Source: Pseudoxanthomonas composti (lineage in GTDB: Bacteria > Pseudomonadota > Gammaproteobacteria > Xanthomonadales > Xanthomonadaceae). From it: DNA of 64,000 bases. Location of the stretch: NCBI RefSeq assembly GCF_004122095.1, contig NZ_SAWZ01000002.1:186001-250000 (forward strand), given 5' to 3'. Below, piece after piece: positions 1-10,234 of the stretch. A program made the position numbers and the translations under genes. The notes below the pieces were generated by a model. The model was not told the DNA's origin and made no database searches. It worked only from the letters and a program-made list of their open reading frames with translations. Within the stretch, counting starts at the first letter, position 1, and the number at the start of each line of letters is the position of its first letter.

Positions 1-792
1 GGGCACGGAGGCAAGTTTCAGCGCGGGGAAATGCGTGACCAGCGCTCGTGCGTCATCGAGCTTGGCCGAGGCCAGCAGGGCACGTTGCGCGCTTTCGATC
101 AGGGCGTGGCTTTGCATGCCGCGCTTGCCCAGCAGATCGATCAAGGTCAGCAATTCCTCGGCCAATCCAGGGTCGCCGCTGTCGTTGGCCGCGATGGACG
201 TGGCGCGGGTCAGTAGCAAGAGGTCGGGATTGCCGAGCTTGGCGGCGCCTTCGACCAGGTGCCGAGGGAACACCTGTCGAAATCCCGCGCCCGCGTGTCG
301 TGCCCTGGCCAAGTCATCCAGTCGTGTCGCGGCGCGGGTCAGGGCGATGTACTCGGAGTAGCGCTGATCGATGCCGCTCGGCCTATGCGGATCTGCGCGC
401 CATGAGGATGGAACAGGCGATGTCTGGAGCGTCTTGGCGATCGGGTCGGCATCCAGGCCGAGCAAGGTGAGTACCGCCTGCGCCTGTTCTTGATCCAGCT
501 CCCAGCGCATGTCTTCGAAGGGAAGCGACACCACGCCGCGCTCGCCGAACTGCAGCCCTGACAGAAAGCGTTGCCTGCCGCCGGCGGAAAAGGCGTCAAG
601 AGGGTCGCGCATGCCCCGGCTGGCCTCGAGCCAGGCGTCGAGCCTTGCGCGGCTGTCCAATGGGGGTTGCACGGTTGCCGGTGTCGCGGGTCTGCCGTCC
701 TGTTCCGCGAGTGGGCCAGTCGTCAGTCCTGCGCTGCACAGCAGGCCTGTGGTGAGCATGGCGGCAAGCACCGTGGATCTGAATCGGGACAC
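1..792 (-). CDS. Exported protein of unknown function (partial, C-terminus off the window)
   Basis: The frame is open from a GTG at 792 down to base 1, giving 264 codons with no stop, so the gene continues beyond the window. The GTG is chosen because AAGGAG (799-804) sits six bases upstream. The N-terminus is VSRFRSTVLAAMLTTGLLCS, a basic start and a hydrophobic core, so it is probably secreted. The rest is charged and helix-rich with Leu/Ala repeats (LLTLIDLLGKRG), which suggests alpha-helical repeats. I recognise no family and no catalytic motif. It is divergent from the his operon, and its start lies about 90 bases from the his promoter. Confidence 0.7.
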   Translation of the reverse strand, partial: MSRFRSTVLAAMLTTGLLCSAGLTTGPLAEQDGRPATPATVQPPLDSRARLDAWLEASRGMRDPLDAFSAGGRQRFLSGLQFGERGVVSLPFEDMRWELDQEQAQAVLTLLGLDADPIAKTLQTSPVPSSWRADPHRPSGIDQRYSEYIALTRAATRLDDLARARHAGAGFRQVFPRHLVEGAAKLGNPDLLLLTRATSIAANDSGDPGLAEELLTLIDLLGKRGMQSHALIESAQRALLASAKLDDARALVTHFPALKLASVP

Positions 793-882
793 GGGCGACT
801 CCTTGTCGCGGATGTGCGGGGCTGGGCACTGAGCGATGCTAGCGCGGTCGATCGCCCCACAGGCGCACGGTGGGCCAGCGGG

Positions 883-912
883 TTGTCGCGACCCGCACGC
901 TCGTGCTAATGT
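883..912 (+). promoter_or_regulatory. Likely promoter of the his operon
   Basis: TTGTCG (883-888) resembles a -35 box. After 18 bases comes TAATGT (907-912), preceded by TG at 904-905, which makes an extended -10 element. Transcription would start near 919, inside the palindrome at 908-931. This is a prediction from base pattern only. Confidence 0.5.
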
Positions 913-931
913 GATAGCGCGTTATTACATT
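908..931. promoter_or_regulatory. Probable operator of the TrpR-like his regulator
   Basis: A 24-base near-palindrome in which 20 positions match its reverse complement. The arms are AATGTGATA and the imperfect complement TTATTACATT around a GCGC centre. It overlaps the predicted -10 element and ends nine bases before the regulator's ATG at 941, so bound protein would block the promoter. Autoregulation by the first gene of the operon is inferred from this position. Confidence 0.6.
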
Positions 932-940
932 GAGACATCC

Positions 941-1264
941 ATGAAGCGCCGCGCCGACACCGACGAGAAGACCACCAGCCTGGCCCAGCAGTCGCTGGCG
1001 CTTGCGTTGGCGGGTCTGACCGAGCCGGAGGAGGTGCGCGCGTTCCTGGTCGACCTGTGTACGCCCGCCGAGCTGGAAGCCATGGCCGATCGCTGGCGCG
1101 TGGTGCCGCTGATTCTCAAGGGCGTGCCGTACCGCGAAATCCATGAGCTGACCGAGGTCAGCGTCACCACCATCGGGCGCGTGGCGCGCACGCTGGAAAC
1201 CGGCACCGGCGGCTATGCCACCGCCCTGCGCCGCCAGCAGTCGCGCGGCGCCGCCTCTCACTGA
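941..1264 (+). CDS. TrpR/YerC-family repressor heading the his operon
   Basis: A 107-residue protein of the TrpR/YerC (YecD) family. The segment [17 protein letters not shown] and the later helix-turn-helix [20 protein letters not shown] (about residues 60-80) match the TrpR fold and its DNA-reading helices. The ATG at 941 is used because an earlier in-frame start at 836 would place the operator and promoter inside the gene. hisG follows after 11 bases. Family knowledge, from memory: TrpR-family regulators named HisR have been predicted to control histidine genes in Xanthomonadales, with histidine as the likely co-repressor. The ligand is not visible in the sequence. Confidence 0.85.
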   Translation: MKRRADTDEKTTSLAQQSLALALAGLTEPEEVRAFLVDLCTPAELEAMADRWRVVPLILKGVPYREIHELTEVSVTTIGRVARTLETGTGGYATALRRQQSRGAASH

Positions 1265-1275
1265 AGTCTCCTGCC

Positions 1276-2190
1276 ATGCCTCCCATCGTTGCCAATGCGA
1301 CGCGCGACCGTCTGCGCATCGCCATCCAGAAATCCGGCCGCCTGGCCGACCCGGCGCGCAGCCTGCTGGCCGCTTGTGGCCTGAGCTGGCGCGAGAGCCG
1401 CGACAAGCTGTTCTGCTACGGCGAATCGCTGCCGGTGGACCTGCTGCTGGTGCGCGATGACGACATCCCAGGGCTGATCGCCGATGGCGTGTGCGACTAC
1501 GGCATCGTCGGCCGCAACGAGCTGGACGAGCAGGCCAATGCACGCCTGGAGATCGGCCTGTCTCCTGCGTATCGCGAAGTCCGCCCGCTGGGCTTCGGCG
1601 GCTGCCGGCTGATGCTGGCCATTCCCGAGACCTGGGAGTGGGAGGGCGCCCAGCAGCTGCAGGGCCTGCGCATCGCCACCAGCTATCCGGCGATCCTGCG
1701 GCAGTGGCTGTCCGCGCGCGGGGTGGAGGCCTCGGTGGTTGAACTCTCCGGCTCGGTGGAGATCGCGCCCAAGCTGGATACCGCCGACCTGATCTGCGAC
1801 CTGGTCTCCAGCGGGGCCACGCTCAAGGCCAACCAGCTCAAGCCGGTGGAGACGCTGCTGGACAGCGAAGCCGTGCTGGCCGGGCCGGTGCGCGGCTTCA
1901 ACGACGCGCGCGCGGACCTGTCGGCCATGCTGCTGCGGCGCATGGACGGCGTGCTCAAGCTCAAGGACAGCAAGCTGCTGATGTTCCGCGCTGCCCCCGA
2001 CACGGTGCCGGCGCTGACCCGGTTGCTGGCCGATGCCGAGCCGCTAGTGCAGCTGCCGGGCGAGCACGCCGAGGGCATTTCGCTGCAGACCATGTGCCAT
2101 ACCGCCATCAGCTGGCAGCAGCTGGAAGAGCTCGAACGCGCCGGCGCGCGCGGGCTGATGGTGCTGTCGGTGGAGCGCTCGCTGGCATGA
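1276..2190 (+). CDS. hisG: ATP phosphoribosyltransferase (long form)
   Basis: Catalyses the first step of histidine synthesis, ATP + PRPP to phosphoribosyl-ATP, in the cytoplasm. The 304 residues begin with [16 protein letters not shown], the usual HisG N-terminus. [20 protein letters not shown] (about 171-190) is the PRPP-binding region. The C-terminal part from about residue 220 is the ACT-like regulatory domain of the long form, which normally binds histidine for feedback inhibition and needs no HisZ partner. The stop overlaps the hisD start (ATGA at 2187-2190), indicating translational coupling. Confidence 0.97.
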   Translation: MPPIVANATRDRLRIAIQKSGRLADPARSLLAACGLSWRESRDKLFCYGESLPVDLLLVRDDDIPGLIADGVCDYGIVGRNELDEQANARLEIGLSPAYREVRPLGFGGCRLMLAIPETWEWEGAQQLQGLRIATSYPAILRQWLSARGVEASVVELSGSVEIAPKLDTADLICDLVSSGATLKANQLKPVETLLDSEAVLAGPVRGFNDARADLSAMLLRRMDGVLKLKDSKLLMFRAAPDTVPALTRLLADAEPLVQLPGEHAEGISLQTMCHTAISWQQLEELERAGARGLMVLSVERSLA

Positions 2191-3518
2191 ACGCGAACCT
2201 ACGCACCGATACTTCCAGCGCCCAGCGCATCTTCTGGAGCGCGCTGGACGACCAGGCCCAGGCGCAGACGCTGGAGCGCCCCGCGCAGACCGTGGCCGAG
2301 CAGACCCGTCGCACCGTAGCCGCCCTCATCGAGGAGGTGCGCAGCGGCGGACTGGAAGCCCTGCGCGCGATCACCCAGCGCCTGGATGGCGCCGCGCCCG
2401 TGTCCTTCGAGGTGGGCGAGGATGCGTTCGCCGCCGCGGAGGCCGCCATCGACCCGGCGCTGAAGCAGGCCATGGTCGAGGCTGCCGCGCGCATCACCGC
2501 CTTCCACAAGGCCGGCATGGCCAAGCCCTATGCCGTGGAGACCGCACCTGGCGTGGTGTGCGAGCGCATGATTCGCCCGATCGGGCGGGTCGGACTGTAC
2601 GTGCCGGCCGGCAGCGCGCCGCTGCCTTCGACCGCGCTGATGCTGGGCGTGCCGGCGCAGCTGGCCGGGTGCCGCGAGGTGGTGCTGTGCACGCCGCCGC
2701 GCAAGGACGGCAGCGCCGATCCGGCCGTGCTGGTGGCCGCGCGCCTGACCGGCGTGGGCCGGGTCTTCGTGCTGGGCGGCGCCCAGGCCATCGCGGCGAT
2801 GGCCTATGGCGCCGGGCCGGTGCCGGCCTGCGACAAGCTCTTTGGGCCCGGCAACAGCTACGTCACCGAGGCCAAGCAGCAGGTGGCGCAGAGCGGGGCG
2901 GCGGCCATCGACATGCCCGCCGGGCCGTCGGAAGTGCTGGTGATCGCCGATGCCGGGGCCAATGCGGACTTCGTGGCCGCCGACCTGCTCTCGCAGGCCG
3001 AGCACGGGCCGGATTCGCAGGTGCTGCTGCTGTCCGACGATGCCGGTCTGCTGGATCGCGTGGAAGCCGCCCTGGCCACCCAACTGGCCGCGCTGCCGCG
3101 TGCCGACATCGCCCGGCGCGCGCTGTCGGCCTCGCGCCTGGTGCAGGTGGAGTCGCTGGAGCAGGCCTTTGCCATCAGCAATCGCTACGCGCCCGAGCAC
3201 CTGATCCTGGCCCTGCGCGAGCCGCGCGTGTGGCTCCCCAAGGTCGAGGCCGCCGGCTCGGTGTTCCTGGGCGACTACACGCCCGAGGCGCTGGGCGACT
3301 ACTGCAGCGGCACCAACCACGTGCTGCCGACCAGTGGCGCGGCGCGTGCCTACAGCGGCGTGTCGGTGGCCAGTTTCCAGAATTTCGTCAGCGTGCAGTC
3401 GGCCAGCGCGGCCGGCCTCCTGGCCATCGGCCCTTCGGCGGTGACCCTGGCCGAGGCCGAGCGCCTGGAGGCCCACGCCAATGCCGTGCGCCTGCGCCTG
3501 CAGGAGGCCGCCCGATGA
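2187..3518 (+). CDS. hisD: Histidinol dehydrogenase
   Basis: Zinc- and NAD-dependent oxidation of L-histidinol to histidine, the last two steps of the pathway. The 443 residues match the family length. Diagnostic segments are [35 protein letters not shown], the [14 protein letters not shown] stretch, [11 protein letters not shown] with zinc ligands Gln and His, and APEHL with the catalytic Glu-His pair. The ATG at 2187 overlaps the hisG stop. An earlier in-frame start at 2094 lies inside hisG and is rejected. Confidence 0.97.
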   Translation: MNANLRTDTSSAQRIFWSALDDQAQAQTLERPAQTVAEQTRRTVAALIEEVRSGGLEALRAITQRLDGAAPVSFEVGEDAFAAAEAAIDPALKQAMVEAAARITAFHKAGMAKPYAVETAPGVVCERMIRPIGRVGLYVPAGSAPLPSTALMLGVPAQLAGCREVVLCTPPRKDGSADPAVLVAARLTGVGRVFVLGGAQAIAAMAYGAGPVPACDKLFGPGNSYVTEAKQQVAQSGAAAIDMPAGPSEVLVIADAGANADFVAADLLSQAEHGPDSQVLLLSDDAGLLDRVEAALATQLAALPRADIARRALSASRLVQVESLEQAFAISNRYAPEHLILALREPRVWLPKVEAAGSVFLGDYTPEALGDYCSGTNHVLPTSGAARAYSGVSVASFQNFVSVQSASAAGLLAIGPSAVTLAEAERLEAHANAVRLRLQEAAR

Positions 3519-4618
3519 GCACCCCCGATCAAAAGCAGCCCGATCTGCTCGACCTGGTCCGCCCGGATCTGCGGGCTTTTAGCGGCTACAAGTCCGCCCG
3601 TACCGAAGCCCTGCGCGGTGATGTCTGGCTCAACGCCAACGAGAGCGCCTGGAGCAATCCGGCCGACGCCAGCGCCACCTCGCGCCGCTATCCCGATCCG
3701 CAACCGGCTGCGCTCAAGGCCGCGCTGTGCGGCCTGTACGGCTGCGCGCCGGAGGAGTTGCTGATCGGCCGCGGCAGCGACGAGGCCATCGACCTGCTGG
3801 TGCGCACGCTGTGCGTGGCAGGGCGCGATGCGGTGGTCATCGCCCCGCCGGTGTTCGGCATGTATGCGGTCAGTGCCCGCCTGCAGGACGCGCGGTTGAT
3901 CGAGGTGCCACTGGTGGATGGACCGGGCGGCTTCGCACCGGACTTGGAGGCGATCGCGCAGGCGGTGCTGGCGCAGGGCGCCAAGGTGGTGTTCCTGTGC
4001 TCGCCGGCCAATCCGACCGGCGCGTCGATCCCGCTGGCCGACATCGAGGCACTGCTGCAGCGCCTGCAGGGGCGCGCGCTGGTGGTGGTGGATGAGGCCT
4101 ACGGCGAATTTTCCCAAGTGCCCTCAGCGCTGACGCTGCGCGCGCGGTACCCGGAAGTGGCGGTGCTGCGCACCTTGTCCAAGGCCCACGCCCTGGCCGC
4201 GGCCCGCGTGGGTGTGGTGATCGCCGATAGGCGCCTGGTGTCGGTGCTGCGTGCCTGCCAGGCGCCATATCCGGTGCCCACGCCGTGCGCGGAACTGGCG
4301 GCGGCCGGGCTTTCGCCCGACGCGCTGGCGGCCACGCGCGCACGCATCGCCACGGTGATCGCCGAGCGCGCTCGCCTGGCTGCGGCGCTGGCGGTCCTGC
4401 CCGGCGTGCGACGCGTCTACGCCTCCGATGCCAACTTCCTGCTGGTGCGCTTCGAGGATGCTCAAGGCGCGTTCGACGCGCTGCTGGGCGCCGGCATCGT
4501 GGTGCGCGACCAGCGCGCCGCGCCGCAGCTGGGCGATGCCTTGCGCATCACGATTGGCTCTCCAGAGCAGAACGCCCGCGTGCTGGACGCGCTGAGTGCG
4601 CAGGCGGTGGCGGCATGA
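3515..4618 (+). CDS. hisC: Histidinol-phosphate aminotransferase
   Basis: PLP-dependent fold-type I aminotransferase that converts imidazole acetol phosphate to histidinol phosphate. The 367 residues include LNANESAW near the N-terminus, [30 protein letters not shown] (PLP-contacting Asp and Tyr) and [19 protein letters not shown] with the Schiff-base lysine in SKAHALA. The start overlaps the hisD stop by four bases and the stop overlaps hisB in the same way. Confidence 0.96.
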   Translation: MSTPDQKQPDLLDLVRPDLRAFSGYKSARTEALRGDVWLNANESAWSNPADASATSRRYPDPQPAALKAALCGLYGCAPEELLIGRGSDEAIDLLVRTLCVAGRDAVVIAPPVFGMYAVSARLQDARLIEVPLVDGPGGFAPDLEAIAQAVLAQGAKVVFLCSPANPTGASIPLADIEALLQRLQGRALVVVDEAYGEFSQVPSALTLRARYPEVAVLRTLSKAHALAAARVGVVIADRRLVSVLRACQAPYPVPTPCAELAAAGLSPDALAATRARIATVIAERARLAAALAVLPGVRRVYASDANFLLVRFEDAQGAFDALLGAGIVVRDQRAAPQLGDALRITIGSPEQNARVLDALSAQAVAA

Positions 4619-5694
4619 GCGGCACCAAGATCCTCTTCGTCGACCGCGACGGCACCCTGATTGAGGAGCCGGCCGACTTCCAGATCGACGCCTACGAGAA
4701 GCTGCGCTTGGTGAAGGGCGTGATCCCGGCGATGCTGAAGCTGCGCGATGCCGGCTTCCAGTTCGTCATCGTCACCAACCAGGACGGGTTGGGCACCGAG
4801 GGCTATCCACGCGAGCGCTTCGACGGCCCCAACAATCTGATGCTGCAGATCTTCGAAAGCCAGGGCATCATCTTCCGCGAAGTGCTGGTGGACTGCAGCT
4901 GGCCGGCCGACAAGGCCCCGACCCGCAAGCCCGAGCTCGGACTGGTCCTGCACTACCTGCGCGATCGCGGCATCGACCTGGACGGCTCGGCCATGGTCGG
5001 CGACCGCGAGACCGACATCCGCTTCGCGCAGAACCTGGGCATCCGCGGCTTCCAGCTCAGGACCGAGCAGTTCGGTGGCGAGTGGGACTGGGCCGGCATC
5101 GCCCATGCCCTGGCCGATGCGCCGCGCACGGCGCGCGTGCGGCGCAAGACCAAGGAGACCGACATCCTGGTCGAGCTGGACCTGGACAAGGTGGCCGAGC
5201 CGAAGATCCACACCGGCCTGCCGTTCTTCGACCACATGCTGGAACAGATCGGCAAGCACGGCGGCTTCTCGCTGCAGATCCAGACCACCGGCGATCTGCA
5301 CATCGACGAGCACCACACCATCGAGGACACCGCCCTGGCGCTGGGCGAGGCGCTGAAGCAGGCGCTGGGCGACAAGCGCGGCATCGGCCGCTATGGCTTC
5401 ACCCTGCCGATGGACGAATGCCTGGTGAGCGCGGCGCTGGATTTCTCCGGCCGGCCCTACCTGGTGTTCGACGGCAGCTTCAAACGCGAACGCGTAGGCG
5501 ACATGCCCACCGAACTGGTGCCGCATTTCTTCCGCTCGCTGTGCGATGCGGCTGGGCTCAACCTCAACCTGCAGGTACGCGGCGACAACGACCATCACCA
5601 GGTCGAGGGCTGCTTCAAGGCCCTGGCACGCGCGCTGCGGCAGGCGATCCGGCGCGAAGGCTCCGAGCTGCCCTCGACCAAGGGGGCGCTGTGA
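4615..5694 (+). CDS. hisB: Bifunctional histidinol-phosphatase / imidazoleglycerol-phosphate dehydratase
   Basis: Two enzymes in 359 residues. The N-terminal HAD phosphatase (about 1-165) has the nucleophile motif [11 protein letters not shown] and later VGDRETDI. The C-terminal dehydratase (about 170-359) carries the metal-binding histidine motifs [10 protein letters not shown] and [12 protein letters not shown], plus [17 protein letters not shown]. The fused form is typical of gammaproteobacteria, whereas many other bacteria encode the two separately. It acts at the sixth and eighth steps of the pathway. ATGA overlap with hisC. Confidence 0.97.
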   Translation: MSGTKILFVDRDGTLIEEPADFQIDAYEKLRLVKGVIPAMLKLRDAGFQFVIVTNQDGLGTEGYPRERFDGPNNLMLQIFESQGIIFREVLVDCSWPADKAPTRKPELGLVLHYLRDRGIDLDGSAMVGDRETDIRFAQNLGIRGFQLRTEQFGGEWDWAGIAHALADAPRTARVRRKTKETDILVELDLDKVAEPKIHTGLPFFDHMLEQIGKHGGFSLQIQTTGDLHIDEHHTIEDTALALGEALKQALGDKRGIGRYGFTLPMDECLVSAALDFSGRPYLVFDGSFKRERVGDMPTELVPHFFRSLCDAAGLNLNLQVRGDNDHHQVEGCFKALARALRQAIRREGSELPSTKGAL

Positions 5695-6293
5695 TCCGGC
5701 TGGCCTTGATCGATGCCGGCGGCGCCAATATCGGTTCGGTGCGCTATGCGCTGGGCCGGCTGGGGGTGGAAGCCGAGCTGACCACCGATGCGCAAGTGAT
5801 CGGCCGCGCCGATCGAGTGATCCTGCCCGGCGTGGGCGCGGCAGCGCAGGTGATGGCGCGGCTGCGCGAACTGGACCTGATCGACACCATTCGATCATTG
5901 CAGGCGCCGCTGCTGGGCGTATGCGTGGGCATGCAGGTGCTGTTCGAGCATTCCGAGGAGGACGACACCGCCTGCCTGGGGCTGCTGGCCGGGCGTGTGG
6001 CCAAGCTGCCGGTGTCGCCGGGCATCCGCGTGCCGCACATGGGCTGGAACACGCTGGCGGCCCGGCGCGAGGCCTCGCTGACGCGCGGGATCGGGCCGCA
6101 CGACCAGGCCTACTTCGTCCACAGCTACGCCGCGCCCGTGAGTGAGGACTGCCTGAGCAGCGCCACCCACGGGCAGGCCTTCGCCGCGGTGGTGCAGCGC
6201 GGGCGTGTGGCCGGCGCGCAGTTCCACCCCGAACGCTCGGCGGCCGTCGGCGCGCGGCTGCTGCAGAACTTCATCGAATTCGGCCTGGCCTGA
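5691..6293 (+). CDS. hisH: Imidazole glycerol phosphate synthase, glutaminase subunit
   Basis: Class I glutamine amidotransferase of 200 residues that hydrolyses glutamine and channels ammonia to HisF. The nucleophile Cys is in [17 protein letters not shown] and the catalytic His-Glu pair is in [15 protein letters not shown] matches HisH. The start is a GTG at 5691 overlapping the hisB stop (GTGA). The N-terminus is [20 protein letters not shown], and starting elsewhere would break the first beta strand. Confidence 0.95.
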   Translation: MIRLALIDAGGANIGSVRYALGRLGVEAELTTDAQVIGRADRVILPGVGAAAQVMARLRELDLIDTIRSLQAPLLGVCVGMQVLFEHSEEDDTACLGLLAGRVAKLPVSPGIRVPHMGWNTLAARREASLTRGIGPHDQAYFVHSYAAPVSEDCLSSATHGQAFAAVVQRGRVAGAQFHPERSAAVGARLLQNFIEFGLA

Positions 6294-7075
6294 TGCCTGC
6301 GCCTGCGAACCCTGTCATGACTTCCGAAACTTCCTTCCAGCTTTATCCCGCCATCGATGTGCGCGGCGGGCGCGTGGTGCGCCTGGCCCAGGGCGACTAC
6401 GACCGCCAGACCACTTACGGCGAGGATCCGCTGGCCGCCGCGCAGGCCTACGCCGCCCAGGGCGCGCGCTGGCTGCACCTGGTCGATCTGGATGCCGCCC
6501 GTGCCGGCGGCTACACCCTGGCGCCGCTGTTGCAGCAACTGCGCGCCACCACCGGCCTGCAGGTGCAGACCGGCGGCGGCGTGCGCGGGCGCGAGGACGT
6601 GCTGGCGCTGCTGGAGGCCGGCGCGGCGCGGGTGGTGATCGGGTCGCTGTCGGTACGTGCGCCGGACGAGGTGCTGGCATGGCTGGCCGAGTTCGGCCCG
6701 GAGCGCATCACCGTGGCCCTGGACGCGCGCCAGGACGCGGCCGGCATCTGGCAGCTGCCGATCCATGGCTGGACCGAAGGCTCCGGCCTGGTCCTGGACG
6801 AACTGGCCAAGCGCTACGCCGCCGCCGGCCTGCGGCACCTGCTGTGCACCGATATCGCCCGCGATGGCATGTTGAACGGCCCCAATTTCGCGCTTTATCG
6901 CCACCTGGTGGCGCTGCTGCCCGGGGTCCAGGTCCAGGCCTCCGGCGGCGTGCACGCCGTGGGCGACGTGCGCCAGGCCAAGGCCGCAGGCTGCGGTGGC
7001 ATCGTCCTGGGCCGTGCCCTGCTGGAAGGGCGCTTCACCCTGCCGCAGGCCTTCGCGGAGGCCGAGGCATGCTGA
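6293..7075 (+). CDS. hisA: ProFAR isomerase (phosphoribosylformimino-AICAR-P isomerase)
   Basis: Amadori isomerase with a (beta-alpha)8 barrel, fourth step of the pathway. [19 protein letters not shown] carries the N-terminal catalytic Asp. [13 protein letters not shown] and [12 protein letters not shown] are the phosphate-binding and second catalytic segments, and [12 protein letters not shown] is the other half-barrel repeat. The ATG at 6293 overlaps the hisH stop and gives 260 residues. A second ATG at 6317 would remove eight residues and is also possible, because the domain only begins after it. Confidence 0.95.
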   Translation: MPAPANPVMTSETSFQLYPAIDVRGGRVVRLAQGDYDRQTTYGEDPLAAAQAYAAQGARWLHLVDLDAARAGGYTLAPLLQQLRATTGLQVQTGGGVRGREDVLALLEAGAARVVIGSLSVRAPDEVLAWLAEFGPERITVALDARQDAAGIWQLPIHGWTEGSGLVLDELAKRYAAAGLRHLLCTDIARDGMLNGPNFALYRHLVALLPGVQVQASGGVHAVGDVRQAKAAGCGGIVLGRALLEGRFTLPQAFAEAEAC

Positions 7076-7845
7076 GCCGGCGCATCGTGCCCTGCCTGGA
7101 CGTGCGCGGCGGGCGCGTGGTCAAGGGCGTCAAGTTCCGCGACCACGTCGACATGGGCGATATCGCCGAGCTGGCGCTGCGCTACCGCGACGCCGGCGCG
7201 GACGAACTGGTGTTCTACGACATCGGCGCCAGCCCGGAAGGTCGCTCGGTCGACTACGGCTGGGTGGAAAAAGTCTCGCGCCTGCTCGACATCCCGTTCT
7301 GCGTGGCCGGCGGCATTCGCAGCGTGGAAACCGCCCGCGCGGTGCTGCACGCCGGTGCAGACAAGGTCTCGATCAACACCCCGGCGCTGGAGCGCCCGGC
7401 GCTGATCGGCGAGCTGGCCACGGCCTTCGGCGTGCAGTGCGTGGTGGTGGGCATCGATTCGGTGCGCGAGGCCGATGGCCAGTGGCGCGTGCGCAGCTAC
7501 ACCGGCGACCCCAGCAAGACCCGCGCCGAAGGCCTGCGCACCCTGGACTGGATCGTGCAAGCGCAGGCGCTGGGTGCCGGCGAGATCGTGCTCAACTGCA
7601 TGGACAGCGACGGCGTGCGCCGCGGCTACGACGTCGAGCAGCTCACGGCCGCGCGCGCGCTGTGCCACGTGCCGTTGGTCGCCTCGGGCGGGGCCGGGTT
7701 GCCGGAGCATTTCGCCGCCGCCTTCCAGCAGGCCGACGTGGACGCGGCCCTGGCCGCGAGCGTCTTCCACAGCGGCGCCATCGCCATTCCCGAACTCAAG
7801 CGTTACCTGCGCGCCCAAGCCATCGAGGTCCGTAATGCCCACTGA
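7069..7845 (+). CDS. hisF: Imidazole glycerol phosphate synthase, cyclase subunit
   Basis: The (beta-alpha)8-barrel partner of HisH. It uses the ammonia to make imidazole glycerol phosphate and AICAR, the latter feeding purine synthesis. The 258 residues start [20 protein letters not shown] with the catalytic Asp. VNTP-type segments appear as KVSINTPAL, and [14 protein letters not shown] contains the second catalytic Asp; [11 protein letters not shown] is the last phosphate site. The start overlaps hisA by seven bases. HisA and HisF share the same half-barrel repeats. Confidence 0.96.
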   Translation: MLSRRIVPCLDVRGGRVVKGVKFRDHVDMGDIAELALRYRDAGADELVFYDIGASPEGRSVDYGWVEKVSRLLDIPFCVAGGIRSVETARAVLHAGADKVSINTPALERPALIGELATAFGVQCVVVGIDSVREADGQWRVRSYTGDPSKTRAEGLRTLDWIVQAQALGAGEIVLNCMDSDGVRRGYDVEQLTAARALCHVPLVASGGAGLPEHFAAAFQQADVDAALAASVFHSGAIAIPELKRYLRAQAIEVRNAH

Positions 7846-8473
7846 AGCCACCCCCGCCATCCGCAGCAGCGTGGACCCGGCGGCCCTGGACTGGAGCAAG
7901 GGCGGCGGCCTGCTGCCGGTGATCGTCCAGGATGCCCGCAACCTGCGCGTGCTGATGCTGGGCTACATGAACCTGGACGCGTTGCGGGCCACCCTGCAGC
8001 TGGGCAAAGTGACCTTCTTCAGTCGCAGCAAGCAGCGGCTGTGGACCAAGGGCGAGACCACCGGCCACGTGCTGCAGGTGGTGTCCATCGACATGGACTG
8101 CGACCAGGATGCGTTGCTGGTGCAGGCCATTCCGCACGGGCCCACCTGCCATCTGCAGCGCCCCAGTTGCTTTGCCCAGGCGCCTTCGGATTTCCTCTCC
8201 GAGTTGGACGCGCTGGTGCAGTCGCGCCACCGCGCGCGCCCGGAAGGCAGCTATACGACCAAACTGTTCAACGACGGCGTGCGCCGGATCTCCCAGAAAG
8301 TGGGCGAGGAGGGCGTGGAGGTCGCCCTGGCCGGCGTGGCCCAGGACGATGCCGCGCTGCTCGGCGAAAGCGCCGACCTGCTGTTCCATCTGACCGTGCT
8401 GCTGCGCGCGCGCGGCCTGTCGCTGGCCGATGCGGTGCACGTGCTGCGCCAGCGCCACCAGGCTGCTTCTTGA
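7835..8473 (+). CDS. hisI: Bifunctional phosphoribosyl-AMP cyclohydrolase / phosphoribosyl-ATP pyrophosphohydrolase
   Basis: HisIE fusion of 212 residues for steps two and three of the pathway. The N-terminal cyclohydrolase (about 15-115) has [24 protein letters not shown] and the metal segment [11 protein letters not shown] with the later HGPTCH. The C-terminal pyrophosphohydrolase (about 120-212) has [20 protein letters not shown] and [12 protein letters not shown] with the Glu-rich metal site. The start overlaps hisF by 11 bases. It is the last his gene: the next 405 bases hold no gene. Confidence 0.96.
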   Translation: MPTEATPAIRSSVDPAALDWSKGGGLLPVIVQDARNLRVLMLGYMNLDALRATLQLGKVTFFSRSKQRLWTKGETTGHVLQVVSIDMDCDQDALLVQAIPHGPTCHLQRPSCFAQAPSDFLSELDALVQSRHRARPEGSYTTKLFNDGVRRISQKVGEEGVEVALAGVAQDDAALLGESADLLFHLTVLLRARGLSLADAVHVLRQRHQAAS

Positions 8474-8581
8474 ATCGCAGTGGCGGTGGCCTAGCATCTC
8501 CTCGGGCGGACAGCTCCCCAAACAGCGCTGGGTGTCTCGTAGAACCCATCCTCGCCACGATCCTGCTAAGCGCAGGTGACC

Positions 8582-8653
8582 CTGTGGGAGCGGCTTCAGC
8601 CGCGAAAGGGCTTTCCCGACAAAGCCCCTTCGCGGCTAAAGCCGCTCCCACAG
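8582..8653. repeat. REP-like palindromic element, copy 1
   Basis: The outer arms CTGTGGGAGCGGC and GCCGCTCCCACAG are perfect complements, and inside are two inward arms (TTCAGCCGCGAA and TTCGCGGCTAAA). It is the most complete of four related copies in the window, the others being near 10059, 16088 and 45798. It may act as an mRNA-stabilising or terminating hairpin for the his transcript. Confidence 0.85.
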
Positions 8654-8791
8654 GTGGATTCGGGGTTTCTAGTATGAAATCCGGCTTTCGAGCGATCAGC
8701 GAGCTCGCGCCCGTGCGAGCCAACGCTGGGGTGTTTAGTGCGGCAAGCCCCCGCATCGGCGCTCTACCGCTCATCTGCTACGGTCATCGCC

Positions 8792-8814
8792 GGCTGGCCG
8801 ATTTCCGGCCAGCC
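8792..8814 (+). terminator. Possible intrinsic terminator upstream of the cupin gene
   Basis: A perfect nine-base stem (GGCTGGCCG / CGGCCAGCC) with a five-base loop is followed by CGCGTTTTAG. The T-run is short and offset by four bases, so termination may be partial. Confidence 0.45.
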
Positions 8815-8878
8815 CGCGTTTTAGACACGAACAGCGTCACTGCCTGAACGGGCAGGGGCGGGAATCGAGGGAGGGAAA

Positions 8879-9763
8879 ATGGGACATTGCTTTGGCGCCG
8901 ACCTGCCGTCGGCGCAGCTGGATCGCGCGCCATTCAAATTCCAGCACCAGTTGCTGGGCCATCCGGCGCTGACGATCGAAGGCCTGGCCGAATCGCTGCC
9001 GCGCCTGCCGTCCCATCGGGTGATGTACTCCAAGGGTCTGTCGGACCTGGCGATCAACTTCGACCGCGCCCATATCGATCACCACAACGGGATGAGCCTG
9101 GTCCAGACCATTGAGACCATCCGCACCTCCAGCTCCTACATCGCCGTGCGCGACCCACAGGACGATCCGGCCTTCCAGGGCCTGTACGCGGACCTGTGCG
9201 CGGAAGTGACGGCCTTGCAGCGCCAGGCCGGCCGCTCGCGCGCCATCCACGAGCCGCGCATGTGGCTGTTCATCGCCTCGCCCAATGCGCAGACCCCGTT
9301 CCACTTCGATCGCTATTCCAACTTCCTGATGCAGCTGCGCGGCAGCAAGCAGGTCGCGGTGTTTCCGAACTTCCGCGAGGACATCGTGCCGCAGGAAATC
9401 TGCGAGTCCTACATGGCCCGCAACGATTCGATCCCGCTGTGGCGCGATGAGCTGGACCGGCACGCGATCAAGTTCGACTTCAAGGCCGGCGAGGCCATCC
9501 ACATCCCCTACATCTCCGGGCACTACGTCAAGAACGGGCCCGAGGACGTGTCGATCTCGATGGCGTTCTTCTTCCAGACCGACGAGACCCTGCGCTGGTC
9601 GCGGGCCATGCAGTTCAACCATCGCCTGCGCAAGCTGGGCTTGAAGCCCGGGGCGGTCGGTGCGTCGGCCGCGCGCGACACGCTCAAATCCACCGCCATG
9701 CAGCTGGCGCGTGGCGCCGGACGTGTGTTGCGGCGGGGAGCGGGGCAGGCGCCGGCTGGCTGA
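8879..9763 (+). CDS. Cupin-like (JmjC-fold) protein, probable 2-oxoglutarate/Fe(II) oxygenase
   Basis: A 294-residue protein with the double-stranded beta-helix signature of JmjC/cupin_8 proteins. PFHFDRYSNFLMQLRGSKQV (about 140-159) gives the His-x-Asp iron ligands, and GEAIHIPYISGHYVKNG (about 204-220) gives the distal histidine. The ATG at 8879 is preceded by GAGGGA. Family members hydroxylate proteins or small molecules; the substrate cannot be read here. The C-terminus is basic (RGAGRVLRRGAGQ), which may help nucleic-acid or membrane contact. It stands alone, with a hairpin before it and 471 non-coding bases after. Confidence 0.7.
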   Translation: MGHCFGADLPSAQLDRAPFKFQHQLLGHPALTIEGLAESLPRLPSHRVMYSKGLSDLAINFDRAHIDHHNGMSLVQTIETIRTSSSYIAVRDPQDDPAFQGLYADLCAEVTALQRQAGRSRAIHEPRMWLFIASPNAQTPFHFDRYSNFLMQLRGSKQVAVFPNFREDIVPQEICESYMARNDSIPLWRDELDRHAIKFDFKAGEAIHIPYISGHYVKNGPEDVSISMAFFFQTDETLRWSRAMQFNHRLRKLGLKPGAVGASAARDTLKSTAMQLARGAGRVLRRGAGQAPAG

Positions 9764-10234
9764 GGACCCGGTCCACGGGCCTGGCGGGCGGCGATGGGCG
9801 GTCCTGGCTGGCTTGCGAAGGCTGGCTTGCGAGGAGGCCGTGCGGGCTGGCGGGCTTGCGCTGGCTGGCCGCACCGCGGCAAGTCTACGGATCGCGCCAG
9901 GGCCGTGAAGAAACGCGAATCAGTCCTATTCGGTCGCCGTCAGTGAACGCCGACGGTTCCAAAGACGCCTTGTGAAAGCGGCTCGAGTGGAGCTTCAGCG
10001 ACCCTCTTTGCCGCCCTCGAGACGAGTCCAGATCGCCATGGGGAGTCCAGATCGGCCTATGGGAGCGCCTTCAGGCGCGAAGAGGCTCTCACGGTATAGC
10101 TCTTCGCGGCTGATGGCCCGAGGCCACCCAGAGCCGCTCCCACGGAGCAGTGTGCGTTTGGGTCGGTCCAACCGCGGGCGGCGCGCGAAACAGCGCCCGC
10201 CGGTAATCCCCCAAACGCTTAGGGCGTCGCCGCC
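9764..10234. other. Intergenic region with low-complexity G-rich repeats
   Basis: No credible gene. Bases about 9775-9880 are G-rich with imperfect copies of GGCTGGCTTGCGA, and GAGTCCAGATCG occurs twice near 10023 and 10043. A REP-like element follows at 10059-10145. The stop of mtnC on the other strand is at 10235. Confidence 0.5.
10059..10145. repeat. REP-like palindromic element, copy 2 (degenerate)
   Basis: Begins TATGGGAGCGCC and ends GAGCCGCTCCCACGG, with CTTCGCGGCTGATGGCCCGAG inside. It matches the longer right half of copy 3 at 16088-16175, including a GATGGCCC-AGGCCA insertion, but the left arm carries substitutions. It lies just downstream of mtnC, so it could sit in the 3' end of the mtn transcript. 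Confidence 0.7.

Larger units (their letters stand above)
8474..8878. other. Intergenic region after the his operon
   Basis: I find no credible gene in these 405 bases. They hold a REP-like hairpin (8582-8653) and a second hairpin with a T-rich tail (8792-8814). The stretch between them has no protein-like frame; a small RNA is possible but nothing proves it. Confidence 0.6.

Noticed and set aside
836-940. A longer start for the TrpR-like regulator
   Set aside because: It would place the promoter and palindrome inside the gene and add a sequence unlike the family.
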